Assembly (NCBI GenBank): GCA_025201845.1 | Contig: MU604067.1 | Span: 1 to 34,521 of the forward strand | Origin: Martensiomyces pterosporus | Taxonomy: Eukaryota > Kickxellomycota > Kickxellomycetes > Kickxellales > Kickxellaceae | DNA length: 34,521 nucleotides | Reading direction: 5' to 3' | Shown here: one piece after another, positions 15,111-24,937 of the stretch | Position numbering within the stretch: the stretch's first letter is position 1 | Layout: the number at the start of each line of letters is the position of its first letter | Position numbers and translations under genes: made by a program | Notes under the pieces: model-generated | The model's database searches: none | Told to the model about the DNA's origin: nothing | The model's input: the letters and a program-made list of their open reading frames with translations, nothing else

Positions 15111-17990
15111 TTAGCTGAGAGTAATCTCCCAGTCGTTGCCGACAAGAACGGCGGGATCGCGGATGACGCACTCGGAGTCCTTCTTGGCTCCGCCGTAAGC
15201 GAGCTCGATCTCGCGAGTCTCGCCATCCTCAGTGACCGTGGCCTTTGTCAGAGGGTTGCGCATTCCAACAACAACGATACGCTCAACACGCACCTTGGCC
15301 ATCTTACGCAGGAATTCTGTCTGCTCAGCCGATGGCTCTGACTTGGCAGTCGCAGGCGAAGCACGCGACACGAGCTTTCCGCGAGCGAACAAGAGCTCGC
15401 GCTCAATGAAGGCACCCTTCTCGTAGTCGTAGGACTCGCCGTCGTCGATATACAGCTTTCCAGTGGCCTTGCCATTGCGGCCGACAAACACATGGAGGGT
15501 GAAAGGATCGCGCTTCATCAGTGCAGACGAGGCACGGTGGCGCTCGCGGGTGGGGATGATCGATCCACCACGGGCAAACACCAGTGTGCTCGAGAGATCG
15601 GCAAGGAACTGGCGCTTGAGCGGGGCAAGGTAGGTTGTGTGGGTGTGGAAGTCGTACCAGTTCTCCTGGGTGGGGAACCGCACATCAGTCGGCAGGCTGG
15701 AGTCCGAATCGGTGACAGGAACAACCATGATAGACGATCCCACCATGAATGCCGAGTCGTCGGCGAACAGGCTAGTCTCCTTGGGGAACTCCATCCACAT
15801 GGGGCGGACAATGGGCATTCCCGAGACACTAGCCTCGCGGAACAAGGCGTACCAGTAAGGCAGCAGCCGGTAGCGCTCGCGGATCGAGTCGCGGATGTAC
15901 GAGGTATAGGGCTCGCCAACCACCCATGGCTCACGGCGCTTGGTGTCAATGTGGGCGTGGGCGCGGAAGAACGGGTACCAGATGCCCAGCTGGTACCAGC
16001 GCGTAAGGAGCTCGGGGTCTGGGTTGCCAAAGAACCCGCCGACATCAGCGCCCGCAAAGTGCATGCCGGCAATGTTGTTGCTCAGAATCATGGGCACCGA
16101 GGCACGCAAGTGCTCCCAGTTAGCCGCGTTGTCGCCAGTCCAGATGGCGCCGTAGCGCTGTGAACCAGCAAAGTACGCACGCGAGAGAACAAACGGGCGA
16201 GTGCTGGGCGACTCACGGGTGCGCAGTCCATCGGCCGTAGCCTTGTGGTAGAGCATGCCAAAGATGTTGTGCACATCGCGATGCTCCCATCCGCCGTGGT
16301 GCTTGATGTCCTTCTCCATTGAGATTTCGGGGCCGTTAAACACTGATGGTTCGTTCATGTCGTTCCACACAAACAGGTTCCTGGTCGACCCGGCGTACTT
16401 GTCCAGGTGGAACTGCTCGCTGATCCACTTGGAGGCGTTGGGGTTGAAGTAGTCCACCCAGTTGGAGTCGCCGGGCCAGCACCAGCCCTGGTAGTTGTCG
16501 GTGTTGTCCTTGCTCTTGACAAAGTACCCGTTTTCGTTTGCCTCCTTCCAGATGCGGTAGTCGCTGTCATGCTTGATATGAGGATCAACAACGTTCACAA
16601 GCTGGTGGCCGCCGGCAGCAAGCTTCTCCTGCATCGCCACAGGGTCGGGGAACTTGGCACTGTCCCAGGTGAAGTAGCGCTTGCCGTCGGTGTGCTCAAT
16701 GTCCAGCCAAATCACATCGTAGGGGATTTTGTACTCGTCAAACTTTGCATTGACCGTGAGCACGTCCTCCTGATCGAGGTAGTTCCAGCGGCACTGGTGG
16801 TAGCCGATGGCAAACTCGCGCGGCAGCGGGGTCTGCTCGACAAGCTCCGTGTACTGCTTGTACATGTCGGCGGTCGACGGACCAGGGAGCAGGAACACAT
16901 CCATCACGCCAGACTCGCTGATCCAATGCGTGCCCACAACAGGTGCCTTTCCAGAGCCACCACGGCGGAACAAGCTGCTAAAAGCGCTGGTCTTTTCACG
17001 AGTGACGTCAATCCAGGTTTCAGCCGAGTTGAGCCAGAACACACCCACCGTGGACTCGGCGTTGTGTGCAACCATGAACGGGATGGAGCCATAAAGAGCC
17101 ATGGGGCTGTCGTCTTCGTATTCAAAGACATCCAGGTTCCACAGGCGGTATGGCTGGTCGTAGGAATCCTTGTCGCCGCCACGGGTGTTCTTGAGCGATA
17201 GTGGCGAGGCGTGCTCCGGGATGCCATAGACGTGGTCGTAGCCGTTGAAGTTGATGTCCAGGCCAAACGACTCGGGGCCACGGGGCTTGGAGTCGGTCCA
17301 TGTGCGGAACGTTTCCTCCCACCCGTCGTCGACGCCATCCACCTCAGCGTCGGGCTTTTCGCGAAGGTGCTCAAAGTGGAAGAAGCCCTTCGTGTTGAGC
17401 TGGATTGCGGGCTTCCCGTTCTGCAGGTATTCCAAGGCCCAGGGCTTTTCGGTCAAGCGCACCGCAAATGTTGAGTTCTCGGCAGTGTAGCTGACTGTGT
17501 GAACTGCCAGTCCGTCGACGGCATCAGAAACGAGCTTGATGCTGTCCGGCGACGCGTACGGCAGCGAGCTGCCCTGATCGCGAAGCACGTATTTTTGTGC
17601 GTCATCGAAGCGGGGCCTCAGCGGGCTCACCTCCTGAACACGCACACGCACGGTGCCGCTTTCAAGGAAGAACACCTCGAGCTTCAGCGGCACCTTGTCT
17701 GCCCCATGCTGGACAGACGCCACCAGCGTGTGGCCATCCAGGTGCACGCTGTTCTCCAGAACAGTGTAAGGCGAGGCAGTCGATGGGGCACTGGGGCCCT
17801 TGGCCAGGGCTTCGTTCTGCTTTGCCACAGTGTCAGCAAATGTGCGGTGGCGCCGGCAGAAGGCTGCCTGGTCGCATGTCTTGAAGTCCTCCTTCTTGAC
17901 CGCCAGACCAACCTGAGCGAGCAGCGATACCGTCGCCACCAGGTAGAACAGCGCCGTGGTCCGTGTGCGGAACCGAGACTTGATGTTCAT
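15111..17990 (-). CDS. ROT2: ER alpha-glucosidase II, catalytic subunit (GH31)
   Basis: 959-residue glycoside hydrolase family 31 enzyme that trims the two inner alpha-1,3-linked glucoses from N-glycans in the ER, controlling the calnexin cycle. The N-terminus has a signal peptide or short anchor (about 11-30, TALFYLVATVSLLAQVGLAV), then KTCDQAAFCRRHR, typical of the glucosidase II alpha N-terminus. The nucleophile is in WNDMNEPS (Asp544) and the acid/base residue in WTGDNAANW (Asp620). YGIPEHAS, IWLDIEHTDGKRYFTWD and HFAGADVGGFFG are further GH31 blocks. There is no HDEL tail, as expected because retention depends on the beta subunit. I chose the ATG at 17990; the frame upstream starts only with GTG. 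The gene is intronless and divergent from Dre2 by 541 bp. Confidence 0.96.
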   Translation of the reverse strand: MNIKSRFRTRTTALFYLVATVSLLAQVGLAVKKEDFKTCDQAAFCRRHRTFADTVAKQNEALAKGPSAPSTASPYTVLENSVHLDGHTLVASVQHGADKVPLKLEVFFLESGTVRVRVQEVSPLRPRFDDAQKYVLRDQGSSLPYASPDSIKLVSDAVDGLAVHTVSYTAENSTFAVRLTEKPWALEYLQNGKPAIQLNTKGFFHFEHLREKPDAEVDGVDDGWEETFRTWTDSKPRGPESFGLDINFNGYDHVYGIPEHASPLSLKNTRGGDKDSYDQPYRLWNLDVFEYEDDSPMALYGSIPFMVAHNAESTVGVFWLNSAETWIDVTREKTSAFSSLFRRGGSGKAPVVGTHWISESGVMDVFLLPGPSTADMYKQYTELVEQTPLPREFAIGYHQCRWNYLDQEDVLTVNAKFDEYKIPYDVIWLDIEHTDGKRYFTWDSAKFPDPVAMQEKLAAGGHQLVNVVDPHIKHDSDYRIWKEANENGYFVKSKDNTDNYQGWCWPGDSNWVDYFNPNASKWISEQFHLDKYAGSTRNLFVWNDMNEPSVFNGPEISMEKDIKHHGGWEHRDVHNIFGMLYHKATADGLRTRESPSTRPFVLSRAYFAGSQRYGAIWTGDNAANWEHLRASVPMILSNNIAGMHFAGADVGGFFGNPDPELLTRWYQLGIWYPFFRAHAHIDTKRREPWVVGEPYTSYIRDSIRERYRLLPYWYALFREASVSGMPIVRPMWMEFPKETSLFADDSAFMVGSSIMVVPVTDSDSSLPTDVRFPTQENWYDFHTHTTYLAPLKRQFLADLSSTLVFARGGSIIPTRERHRASSALMKRDPFTLHVFVGRNGKATGKLYIDDGESYDYEKGAFIERELLFARGKLVSRASPATAKSEPSAEQTEFLRKMAKVRVERIVVVGMRNPLTKATVTEDGETREIELAYGGAKKDSECVIRDPAVLVGNDWEITLS

Positions 17991-18531
17991 AGCTCTACGG
18001 GAATAAAATAGCACTGAAAGCAGCCCTCCTTGGACGCGCGAGTAGAATAAGCTTTGCTGGGACACTCAGTAGACGCAGGCACGCACACAAGCAGAGGGAA
18101 TGCAAGAGGGGTGGTTGAATAAGCTGGTTGGAAAGAGCAAGATGGAGAAACAAGCAAGGCAGTCTGCCTGGAATTCAAACGCAGCAGCAAGGCGTGGGTC
18201 CGGCTTCACCTGGGATGTCCACGGCAGCCCTCCAAACGCCAGCCCAGCCTGTGGCCACGTCGATGGCTTGGATTTACCTCGCAGAGCGACACTCGCACGG
18301 CTCGCCCGGAGCCGGCTCGCGGCTGGCTCTGCGCTCTCCTCTAGCTGACTAATATCCCGTGCAACACAGCGGGGGAGGCACAGGAGCCTGGGTGAACTCG
18401 ATTGAGAAGAAAAAGAGGGCTGAGCGCTTTGCCATAGCTCGCCTTTCCTCTACTCCTCGCCTTTACATTTCCCCACACAAACAAACAAGCGCACCACACT
18501 GTAACTTCTCTTGTATCTGCACCTGGAGAGA
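17991..18531. promoter_or_regulatory. bidirectional promoter region, glucosidase II / Dre2
   Basis: 541 bp between divergent start codons. It contains two CGGCTCG heptamers 15 bp apart (18298-18304 and 18313-18319), in a GC-rich stretch. A pyrimidine-rich run precedes the Dre2 ATG. No TATA box and no further gene are evident. Confidence 0.5.
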
Positions 18532-19566
18532 ATGTCGTCGTCAAGCACAGTAAAGCCAGGACAGAGCATCCTCTTGGTAGCCCGTGCAAGCGCCGAGGCA
18601 CACAACTTGGACACGCTGCAGCAGCTGCGCGATGCGCTTGCAGCACAGGTTGGTAGCTCTGGCAAGATCGACTTTGAGCAGGTCGACCGCATTGACGAGG
18701 GAGCAGCATCGCTGGCCAGCGCACAGTACGATTGCATTATCGCAGGACCCGTGGCACCCCAGATCGTCGAGCACAGCAGCAAGGTGCTTGGTAATCTTCT
18801 CTTGGCCCTAAAGCCTGGAGGCGAATTGCTGCTGTCTGAGTTGGTTCTCGACAGCACTGATGGCTTTGATGTATCGCCAATAACACGCACAGGGGACGAG
18901 CTAGTGGCACAGCTCAAGTTTGCTGGGTTTGTTGGTGCTCAGGCCGAGCTGGAGAGTGTCACTGATGACGGGCTGCGGGCGCTTGCCAAAGATAGCTGGA
19001 AGCTGGCAGATGCTGACTCGTTTGTGGATCAAGCAAAGGGCCGTGTGTCGGTAGCAACGATTTCGGCAAAGAAGCCGGCCTACAACGTGGGAGCTGCGGC
19101 TGCGCTCTCGTTTGGCAAGAAAAAGACCAGCAGGGCTGCTGCTGGAGGCGACGCAGCGCAAAAGAAGAAGGCGTGGATGATCAACGTCGAGTCGGACGAC
19201 GAGGCCGAGATTGAAGACCAGGACGACCTCCTTGAGGAGGAGGACTTGGCCAAACCCGATGCCGCCAGCCTTGCTCGGCCGGACGGAGCCAAGCCGAAGC
19301 GAAAGGCGTGCAAGAACTGCACGTGCGGTCTGGCTGAGGGCAAGGATGTGGACGAGAGCGAAGCATGCAAGCCCACGCCAGTAGCAAAGGTCAAGAAGCC
19401 CAAGAAGCCCGTCGATGTGGTCAACGTCAAGTCGGCATGCGGAAACTGCAGCCTGGGCGATGCCTTCAGGTGCACGTCGTGCCCTTACCTTGGAATGCCA
19501 GCGTTCAAGCCAGGCGAGAAGATCACGCTTGGAGGCAGCATGCTCCACGACGATTTTATGCCGTAG
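18532..19566 (+). CDS. DRE2: Dre2/anamorsin (CIAPIN1), cytosolic Fe-S cluster assembly
   Basis: 344-residue Dre2/anamorsin. With the diflavin reductase Tah18 it feeds electrons into cytosolic iron-sulfur protein assembly. The N-terminal methyltransferase-like domain (about 10-175) includes LLLALKPGGELLLSEL. An acidic linker follows (ESDDEAEIEDQDDLLEEED). The C-terminal CIAPIN1 region has two cluster motifs. Motif B is intact: CGNC then FRCTSC (Cys303, 306, 314, 317) and PYLGMPAFKPGE. Motif A is normally CX8CX2CXC; here Cys260, Cys263 and Cys265 are present (KACKNCTCGLAE), but the first position is Asp251 (GAC). The ATG at 18532 is the first in good context; the frame is open a little further upstream. 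The gene is convergent with cyanase. Confidence 0.95.
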   Translation: MSSSSTVKPGQSILLVARASAEAHNLDTLQQLRDALAAQVGSSGKIDFEQVDRIDEGAASLASAQYDCIIAGPVAPQIVEHSSKVLGNLLLALKPGGELLLSELVLDSTDGFDVSPITRTGDELVAQLKFAGFVGAQAELESVTDDGLRALAKDSWKLADADSFVDQAKGRVSVATISAKKPAYNVGAAAALSFGKKKTSRAAAGGDAAQKKKAWMINVESDDEAEIEDQDDLLEEEDLAKPDAASLARPDGAKPKRKACKNCTCGLAEGKDVDESEACKPTPVAKVKKPKKPVDVVNVKSACGNCSLGDAFRCTSCPYLGMPAFKPGEKITLGGSMLHDDFMP

Positions 19567-19765
19567 GCTGCAGCGTGCATTTTGGTTAGCATCTCCCTTT
19601 CTTCCTTGTTTGCACAGCATACCTGTTTTATTCCCCTTTCCTTCTAATACAAAAAGCAGCGTCTACATTGAGCAGCTTATGAAGCGAGAAAAGGCAAAGA
19701 GCCGTTGATGGCTGCTTATATATTGAAGTTTGAGCAAAACGCGGCATTACTGTGGTTTGGCTTGG

Positions 19766-20343
19766 TTACCAGCTTTGGTATGGCACAAACTTTGACTCGA
19801 TAGTGAGCCTCACATCACTGGACTTTCCTCTGGGCACCTTCTCCACGCGCACCTTCATGCTAGGGGCGCTCACAGCACCGTCTCCGAGCTTTTCAACAAC
19901 AACGGCGCGGATTGCCGGCCCATACAGCGCAACTGCCTCGTGGAATGGGTAGACGATCGGGTCGGTGGTCCCGGCAATGCTCACCTCGCGCAAAGGCGGG
20001 CCTGCCATCTTGAAGTCCTCTTCAAGCGTCTCTGCAGACAGATTGAGCAGGTCAGCCAGCATGTGTATGTCCTTGAGCGTCGGTGTTGCACGTCCGTAGA
20101 ACAATGCAGCAGTCCACACCTCATCGTGCGAGAGGTGGTTGGCTATCTGAGCAAACCTACGGACAGAAAAAGAGCATGTGCGGTAATGGCGTTATTAGGC
20201 GACTATTCTGCCCGCATATCTATGCAATAGCTGCAACTGGCAGCTGGGACCGCCAATGCGTGGTATACGTACGTGAGCTTGCGCCGAGTCTTTTCGTGGA
20301 GAAGCTTTGCGCAGGCAGGGGGCAAGGAATCAGTGCTGTTCAT
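19766..20343 (-). CDS. cyanate hydratase (cyanase) homologue, catalytic Arg replaced
   Basis: Cyanases convert cyanate and bicarbonate to ammonia and CO2. Two exons on the minus strand, 20343-20273 and 20156-19766, flank a 116-nt intron (GTACGT donor, CCGTAG acceptor) and give 153 residues, close to the 156 of E. coli CynS. Splicing restores KLTFAQIANHLSHDEVWTAALFYG, the helix-turn-helix-like N-terminal domain. The C-terminal domain aligns without gaps around the active site: TDPIVYPFHE, then EKLGDGAVSAP, ending KFVPYQSW. Of the catalytic triad known from E. coli (Arg96, Glu99, Ser122), Glu97 and Ser120 are present, but Pro94 (codon CCA) stands where Arg is expected. Either the enzyme is diverged or inactive, or a base is wrong. 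No carbonic anhydrase gene lies nearby. Confidence 0.9.
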
Positions 20344-21217
20344 CGCAGTGCTTGTGTGCGCGTGGTGCAGTGCGTATAAAATGTCTTTGGTAAATAGGAG
20401 AGCGCGTGTATTGGGAGACAAGACGCAGCCCTGGCGGTCGCTGCTCCCCTTTCCTCTTTTTGCCGTGTCAGCATTCCTTGGCCACATGCACAGGACGATT
20501 ACGTAGCAACCACAGCAACTGGCCTGCAGATGTAATTCCATCTATTTTTGTTCCCAGGCGCTTTGTTGCTTGGTGCCACTTGGCTTGTGCAGAGAAGGCA
20601 AAATAGGCTCTGCATGCAAAATCACAGGACGTAGACCCTGCAGTGTGCGGCAGTAGCAGTGCCAGCCTTGGCTCTGTTCTCAGGTACTGCGTGCTGCCAC
20701 TACCGCTGCCCGCGCCAGTAGATGCGAGCAAGCCGTCAGATGCAAGATAGAGGGGCTCGCCCCATGTTTTGTTGAGCTGTGGTACCACCCAGCTCGCCAC
20801 TCTGTGCCCCCAAAAGATGGACAGAGGCAAGGAGAGGAGCAGAGCTACAGGCGACGAAGCCAATCGCTGCTGTGTGGAGACAGAGCCCCTACTATTTCAA
20901 GACCACTGTCAGCGGGTGGGCGAAAGAGCTGGCTGTCTACCAAGCGTTCCTACGCGCCTGCTATATAAACGAACCAGCTAGGCGCGTGGTTGAGACGAAA
21001 AAGAAACAGAAAAGCGCTTGGGCTGCATCTAACCAAACTGCCGCTGCTCCTATCTCCCTTCTCTGCTCCTCCGTCTGCACTTGCCTTGCCAGCCCACTAC
21101 CCTCCGATCCTTTCGCTCCTCTCTGACCCGCAAAAGAGCCAGAACCCTGCGCACACCCCAGCCCTCAGACAACACCTCAAGACGCTCGGCTGATAAAGAA
21201 CAGCTTTGCAGCGAACA
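20344..21217. other. divergent intergenic region, cyanase / surface-protein array
   Basis: 874 bp. The right part holds a TATATAAA box (20962-20969) and a pyrimidine-rich leader for the first array gene. The open frames here translate to low-complexity sequence and I do not support any of them. No RNA gene is seen. Confidence 0.45.
20962..20969 (+). promoter_or_regulatory. TATA box upstream of array gene 1
   Basis: TATATAAA lies about 250 bp before the ATG at 21218 and is followed by a C/T-rich leader. Confidence 0.45.
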
Positions 21218-22400
21218 ATGCGCAGGTCGATATTTAGCAGGATCTTTGTCCTCGCGCTGATTGCGCTTGTCTGCCTTGCCAGCGCCTCTCTTGCTCAGGA
21301 TGGTAAGCCACAGCAGAAATAGTGCTGTCCTCCACTCGCGCTGTGCTTTCGCAGACCTGGTACTGCTCCATTTCCAAGCAGCCACACGCCCTGATCCGCG
21401 AACAGCACAGACATCGGCGAAGTGCGGTCTGTTCAGGACCAACAATGCGGCATGCTGCCCTTCCCCACACTGCTGCCACCTGCTTGCTGTGCTGTGGTCT
21501 ATTTTTGGATAATCTGGTGTTCGACGCCCCATTGGCCGCTATTTCTAAACCAGAGCTGCTGCTCCCCTCTGCTATACCGATCTCATTCTTCTAGGCACAG
21601 TAGCCGATTCCAAGGACGCTGCTACCAGGACCTCAAGCAGCACAAGGAGTGCGGCATCGCCCACTCCGACCGCAACCCAGGATAAGAACAAGACCTCAGC
21701 AGCCAACTCGAGAGGCAAGAGCGACACTGCGGAGGCTACTCGTGACACTGATACTGCGACAGAGGACAGATCGGGCGGTAAGCACGACAACAACTCTGAC
21801 GAAGAATCGACAACAGAGGACAGCACCAACACCGCCACTGCCACTCAGAGCTTTGACGAGAGCTACGAGGAGACCGGTTTGGCTGGTGCGATCAGCCTGA
21901 CCACACCCGACTTGATGGCCATCCCCACGCCAATGTTTGCTATTAACGGCGACGTCGTCATCGGCTGGAAGTACTCCAACGAGACCCTTCGCCCACCAAA
22001 GAGGATCAACATCTGCGGTCGCTTCCCTCCAGGGCACAACAGAAGCCCCAGCAACACTGTTGCCTGCGACTGGACTATCGCCACGAATATCTCGGGCAGC
22101 GCAAGGAACTACACATGGAACACGGTCACTGAAGGCGCTCCCGGATACGTCTTTACCGAGAATACGGGTTATATGATGTACATCTACGACGCCGACTACG
22201 GCATGACAGACTACTTGCCAGGCGCCGGAAGAGCAGTCCCGTTTTCGTTCAAATTCGCCATGTTCACGTCGCGGTACGGCCAGACTAACCAGGGTGTCCC
22301 AGCTGGATACAACCCAAGCGCCGCTCCAGCTGTAAGGGCTCAGATGTGGGCTGTTCTGGGAACTGTTGCGCTGAGTGTCCTGAGTGTGATGGCGTGCTGA
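21218..22400 (+). CDS. secreted, probably GPI-anchored surface protein, array copy 1 (DUF7137-like)
   Basis: 296 residues from exons 21218-21302 and 21595-22400, with a 292-nt intron (GTAAGC ... TTCTAG) in phase 1. Exon 1 is almost only the signal peptide (MRRSIFSRIFVLALIALVCL..., cut near LAQ). A Thr/Ser/Asp-rich linker contains SPTPTATQDK and TQSFDESYEETG, both repeated in copy 2. A beta-rich domain of about 130 residues includes VVIGWKYSNETLRPP, NICG...CDW, NYTWNTVT, YMMYIYDADYG and FTSRYGQTNQ. It resembles the fungal DUF7137 Ig-like domain, judged from memory of its pattern. Potential N-glycosylation sites are present (NETL, NISG, NYTW). A hydrophobic C-tail (WAVLGTVALSVLSVMAC) fits a GPI signal. 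A wall or membrane surface role is inferred. Confidence 0.8.
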
Positions 22401-23072
22401 TGCCTGTCTCGCCGGCTGCTTCTATTCGCAGTTCCCCCACCCGCATATCCCCTATCCTACGCATACAGACATACCTATTTATCAACTCGCTCTCGTACAT
22501 CTTCTTGATATATACATATCCTTCTTTTCAGCAAACCTACGGCTGAATTTCCTGGCACACAACAGACTGCATACACGGCTGGTGACATTGCAAACTCGCA
22601 CCGCTGTCTGGCTGCGCAGGATGCCATGCATTTTCTGTTTTATTGTTAGGATGTGCAAATCTATCTATAGAACCCGCTGCCCCAGATGCACATCCTTCCT
22701 CGCCCGGATGGGTATGCTTGCTGCTGCTTTCTTGCCAGAGCCGTCTTTTTCGGCCCTTTCAGCGATTTTCTCTTTCGCCATCGCCTCCTTAGCTCTCTTT
22801 GCTTTTTTTGAATCTTGCTGTTGTTTATTTGCACTCTTTCTCTCTGCTTGTATAAAAATCCTTGCTTCCTGAGCGCGCTTCCTATCTTTCATCGATATCC
22901 GCTTCTCACATCTACTCTCCTGCATTAGGGCCGCGCTACCGCTCAATAAATAAAAGTGGGAGAACAAGGAGTACAGGCAGCGCTTGCTCCCAAATAGGAA
23001 GACACAACACGCACAAGCCAGCCCGACCCAAACAAGACAGGCAGCCTCGATTGAGAGCGTAGCAGTAGAACA
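22401..23072 (+). other. intergenic region between array copies 1 and 2
   Basis: 672 bp holding the 3' flank of copy 1 and the promoter of copy 2. TATAAAAA (22851-22858) lies about 215 bp before the copy 2 ATG and is the likely TATA element. The central part is T/C-rich. No gene is supported. Confidence 0.45.
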
Positions 23073-24069
23073 ATGCAAAGAGCTATTCTATGGAGAACCT
23101 TTGTTCTGGCACTTGCCCTGCTCTGCCACATGAGCATGTCTCTGGCTCAGAAAGGTAAACGCGTCTATTCTCTGGGGCTGTAAATGTCAACAAGGCGGGC
23201 ACTTTGACTTTCTGGCCAGTCCGCAGGAGATTTCTGGTAGCTAAGCTGCTGCTGTCTGTAAAAAAACATGCCTTTGTGTAGACCAGACCTCTGCTACCCC
23301 GACTTCGAACAACGATAAGCAGAGCCCGGCATCGCCCACCCCGACCGCAACGCAGGACAAGACCAAGAGTCCGGCGACAAACTCAGGCAGCAAAAGCGGC
23401 ACTGCCAATGCTTCCCATGATTCCGACACCCCTACTGGCACCCAAAGCAACTCGGACGACAGCCAGAGCAACACGGACCATCAAACGACAGCCGATAGCA
23501 GCAACACCGGCACACCCACCCAGAGCTTTGACGAGAGCTACGAGGAGACAGGCATGGCACAACTTCTCACCTTGGTCACTCCTCCAGACCCTATGCTTAC
23601 CCCAATGTTCCAGATCGGCAGCCAAGTGGTGATCGCCTGGGCATACAATAACGAAACCCTGCGTCCACCAAAGAAGCTCAATATCTGCGGCCAGCTCTCT
23701 CCCGTATACAAGAAAAGCAGGCCCAGTGGTATTATATGCGACTGGGATATCGTTACCAACCTCACCGGCAGCTCGAAAAACTACACATGGAATACAGTCA
23801 CACAAGGTTCTTCTGGAGTCAACTTTATCGAGGCTACTGGGTACACGATGTACATCTACGATGCTGAGTATGGAATATCAAACAACGCCCCAGGTGCTGG
23901 AAGAATGCTTCCATTTCAGTTCCCCTTCAGCATGTACAACTCTCGCTATGGCAAAACCAACCAGGATATCCCAGCTGGGTATAACCCGAGTGCTGCTCCG
24001 GCTGTAAGAACCCAGCTGTGGACTGTTCTGGGAGCTGCTGCTCTGGGCATCTTGGGCATGCTAGCTTAG
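23073..24069 (+). CDS. secreted, probably GPI-anchored surface protein, array copy 2 (DUF7137-like)
   Basis: 289 residues from exons 23073-23154 and 23282-24069, with a 127-nt intron (GTAAAC ... GTGTAG) in the same place and phase as in copy 1. The signal peptide is MQRAILWRTFVLALALLC..., ending near LAQ. The linker shares SPASPTPTATQDK and TQSFDESYEETG with copy 1 but is richer in Ser/Thr/Asn. The domain carries VVIAWAYNNETLRPP, NICG...CDW, NLTGSSKNYTWNTVT, YTMYIYDAEYG and YNSRYGKTNQ. The hydrophobic C-tail is WTVLGAAALGILGMLA. It is the closest relative of copy 1, so the pair probably arose by the more recent duplication. The start ATG lies at the head of the signal peptide. Confidence 0.8.
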
Positions 24070-24937
24070 CGCTTTGGCTCTTCTCTCTCCCTCGTGGCGG
24101 CTTGTTTTCACAAAAGCCCCCATTCAGTCACCAACATAAACTTCATATTGCCTTTGTCTAGTTTCAAATACACCCCTTGATTCTCCTGAGCTGTGTCTGC
24201 AGCATGCTCCGAGCGAAGATTGCTACTCGTTGCACCTGTATACACGTATATCGCAATGCTACATGTAACATGCGTGTCTTGCACCTAGCGAAACTCGCAG
24301 AGTGCCAGCGCAAAAGCACACAGGGCGCCACACTTGCCGAATTCACTCCAGCTGCTTCCACATCTGCCAGAGGCATTGTTGTGAACCGGCGGCTTGCTTC
24401 AATTTATGGACCATTGTCTATCAGCGGTGCCTTTTTCTTGCTACACAAACCCCCTCCCATCAACAAGCAGCAGAGGAGTTGGACAAAGCAGGCGAGCCTG
24501 CGCTCTACTGCTTGCTTCCATCAAGCACCTCCCTCTTTCTGCCTGCTCGCATCTGGCTGGCTCTTGGGGGTGCCGGCTCTTGGGACATTCCAGCAGCAAC
24601 GGCATTTCGCAGGCGCGAGGAGGCAAAGTAGCCGCCTGGGTCCTTCGCCTTGCTTCTTTCCTCCCTTTGCTTAGTCGAGATATTGCCTCGGACCTTTCTA
24701 CACACCCACTGCCGCCTACCTTGGCATCTTGTTTACTTTCTTTCTGTTCTCTTCTCTGTTAAGGATACCCCTGGGCGATATTCATATAGTCTGCTGCTAA
24801 TCTTTGCTCTTGTTGCTCTCTAGCCCCGTGTCGCCAGGAGCACATACCAAATACTCGTTTGTATAGCCTTAGTCCTGTCTACACTCTGCACACACCTTTC
24901 TCTCCTCTCCTGTCGCAGCTCCACTGAGTCTCTACAA
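24070..24937 (+). other. intergenic region between array copies 2 and 3
   Basis: 868 bp without a supported gene. The right third is pyrimidine-rich and leads into copy 3. I see no convincing TATA box, though an AT-rich GATATTCATATAG (about 24778-24790) lies about 150 bp upstream of the ATG. Confidence 0.4.

Noticed and set aside
16407..17201. 264-codon open frame on the plus strand, and a similar one at 15492-16163
   Set aside because: Both are antisense to the glucosidase II gene and explained by its G/C-ending codons.
20372..20380. TATAAAA string near the cyanase gene as its TATA box
   Set aside because: The string is in plus orientation, while cyanase is read from the minus strand, so it cannot serve as a normal TATA box for it.
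24177..24674. 165-codon open frame between array copies 2 and 3
   Set aside because: No similarity to the array domain or any family that I can see; composition is that of intergenic DNA here.
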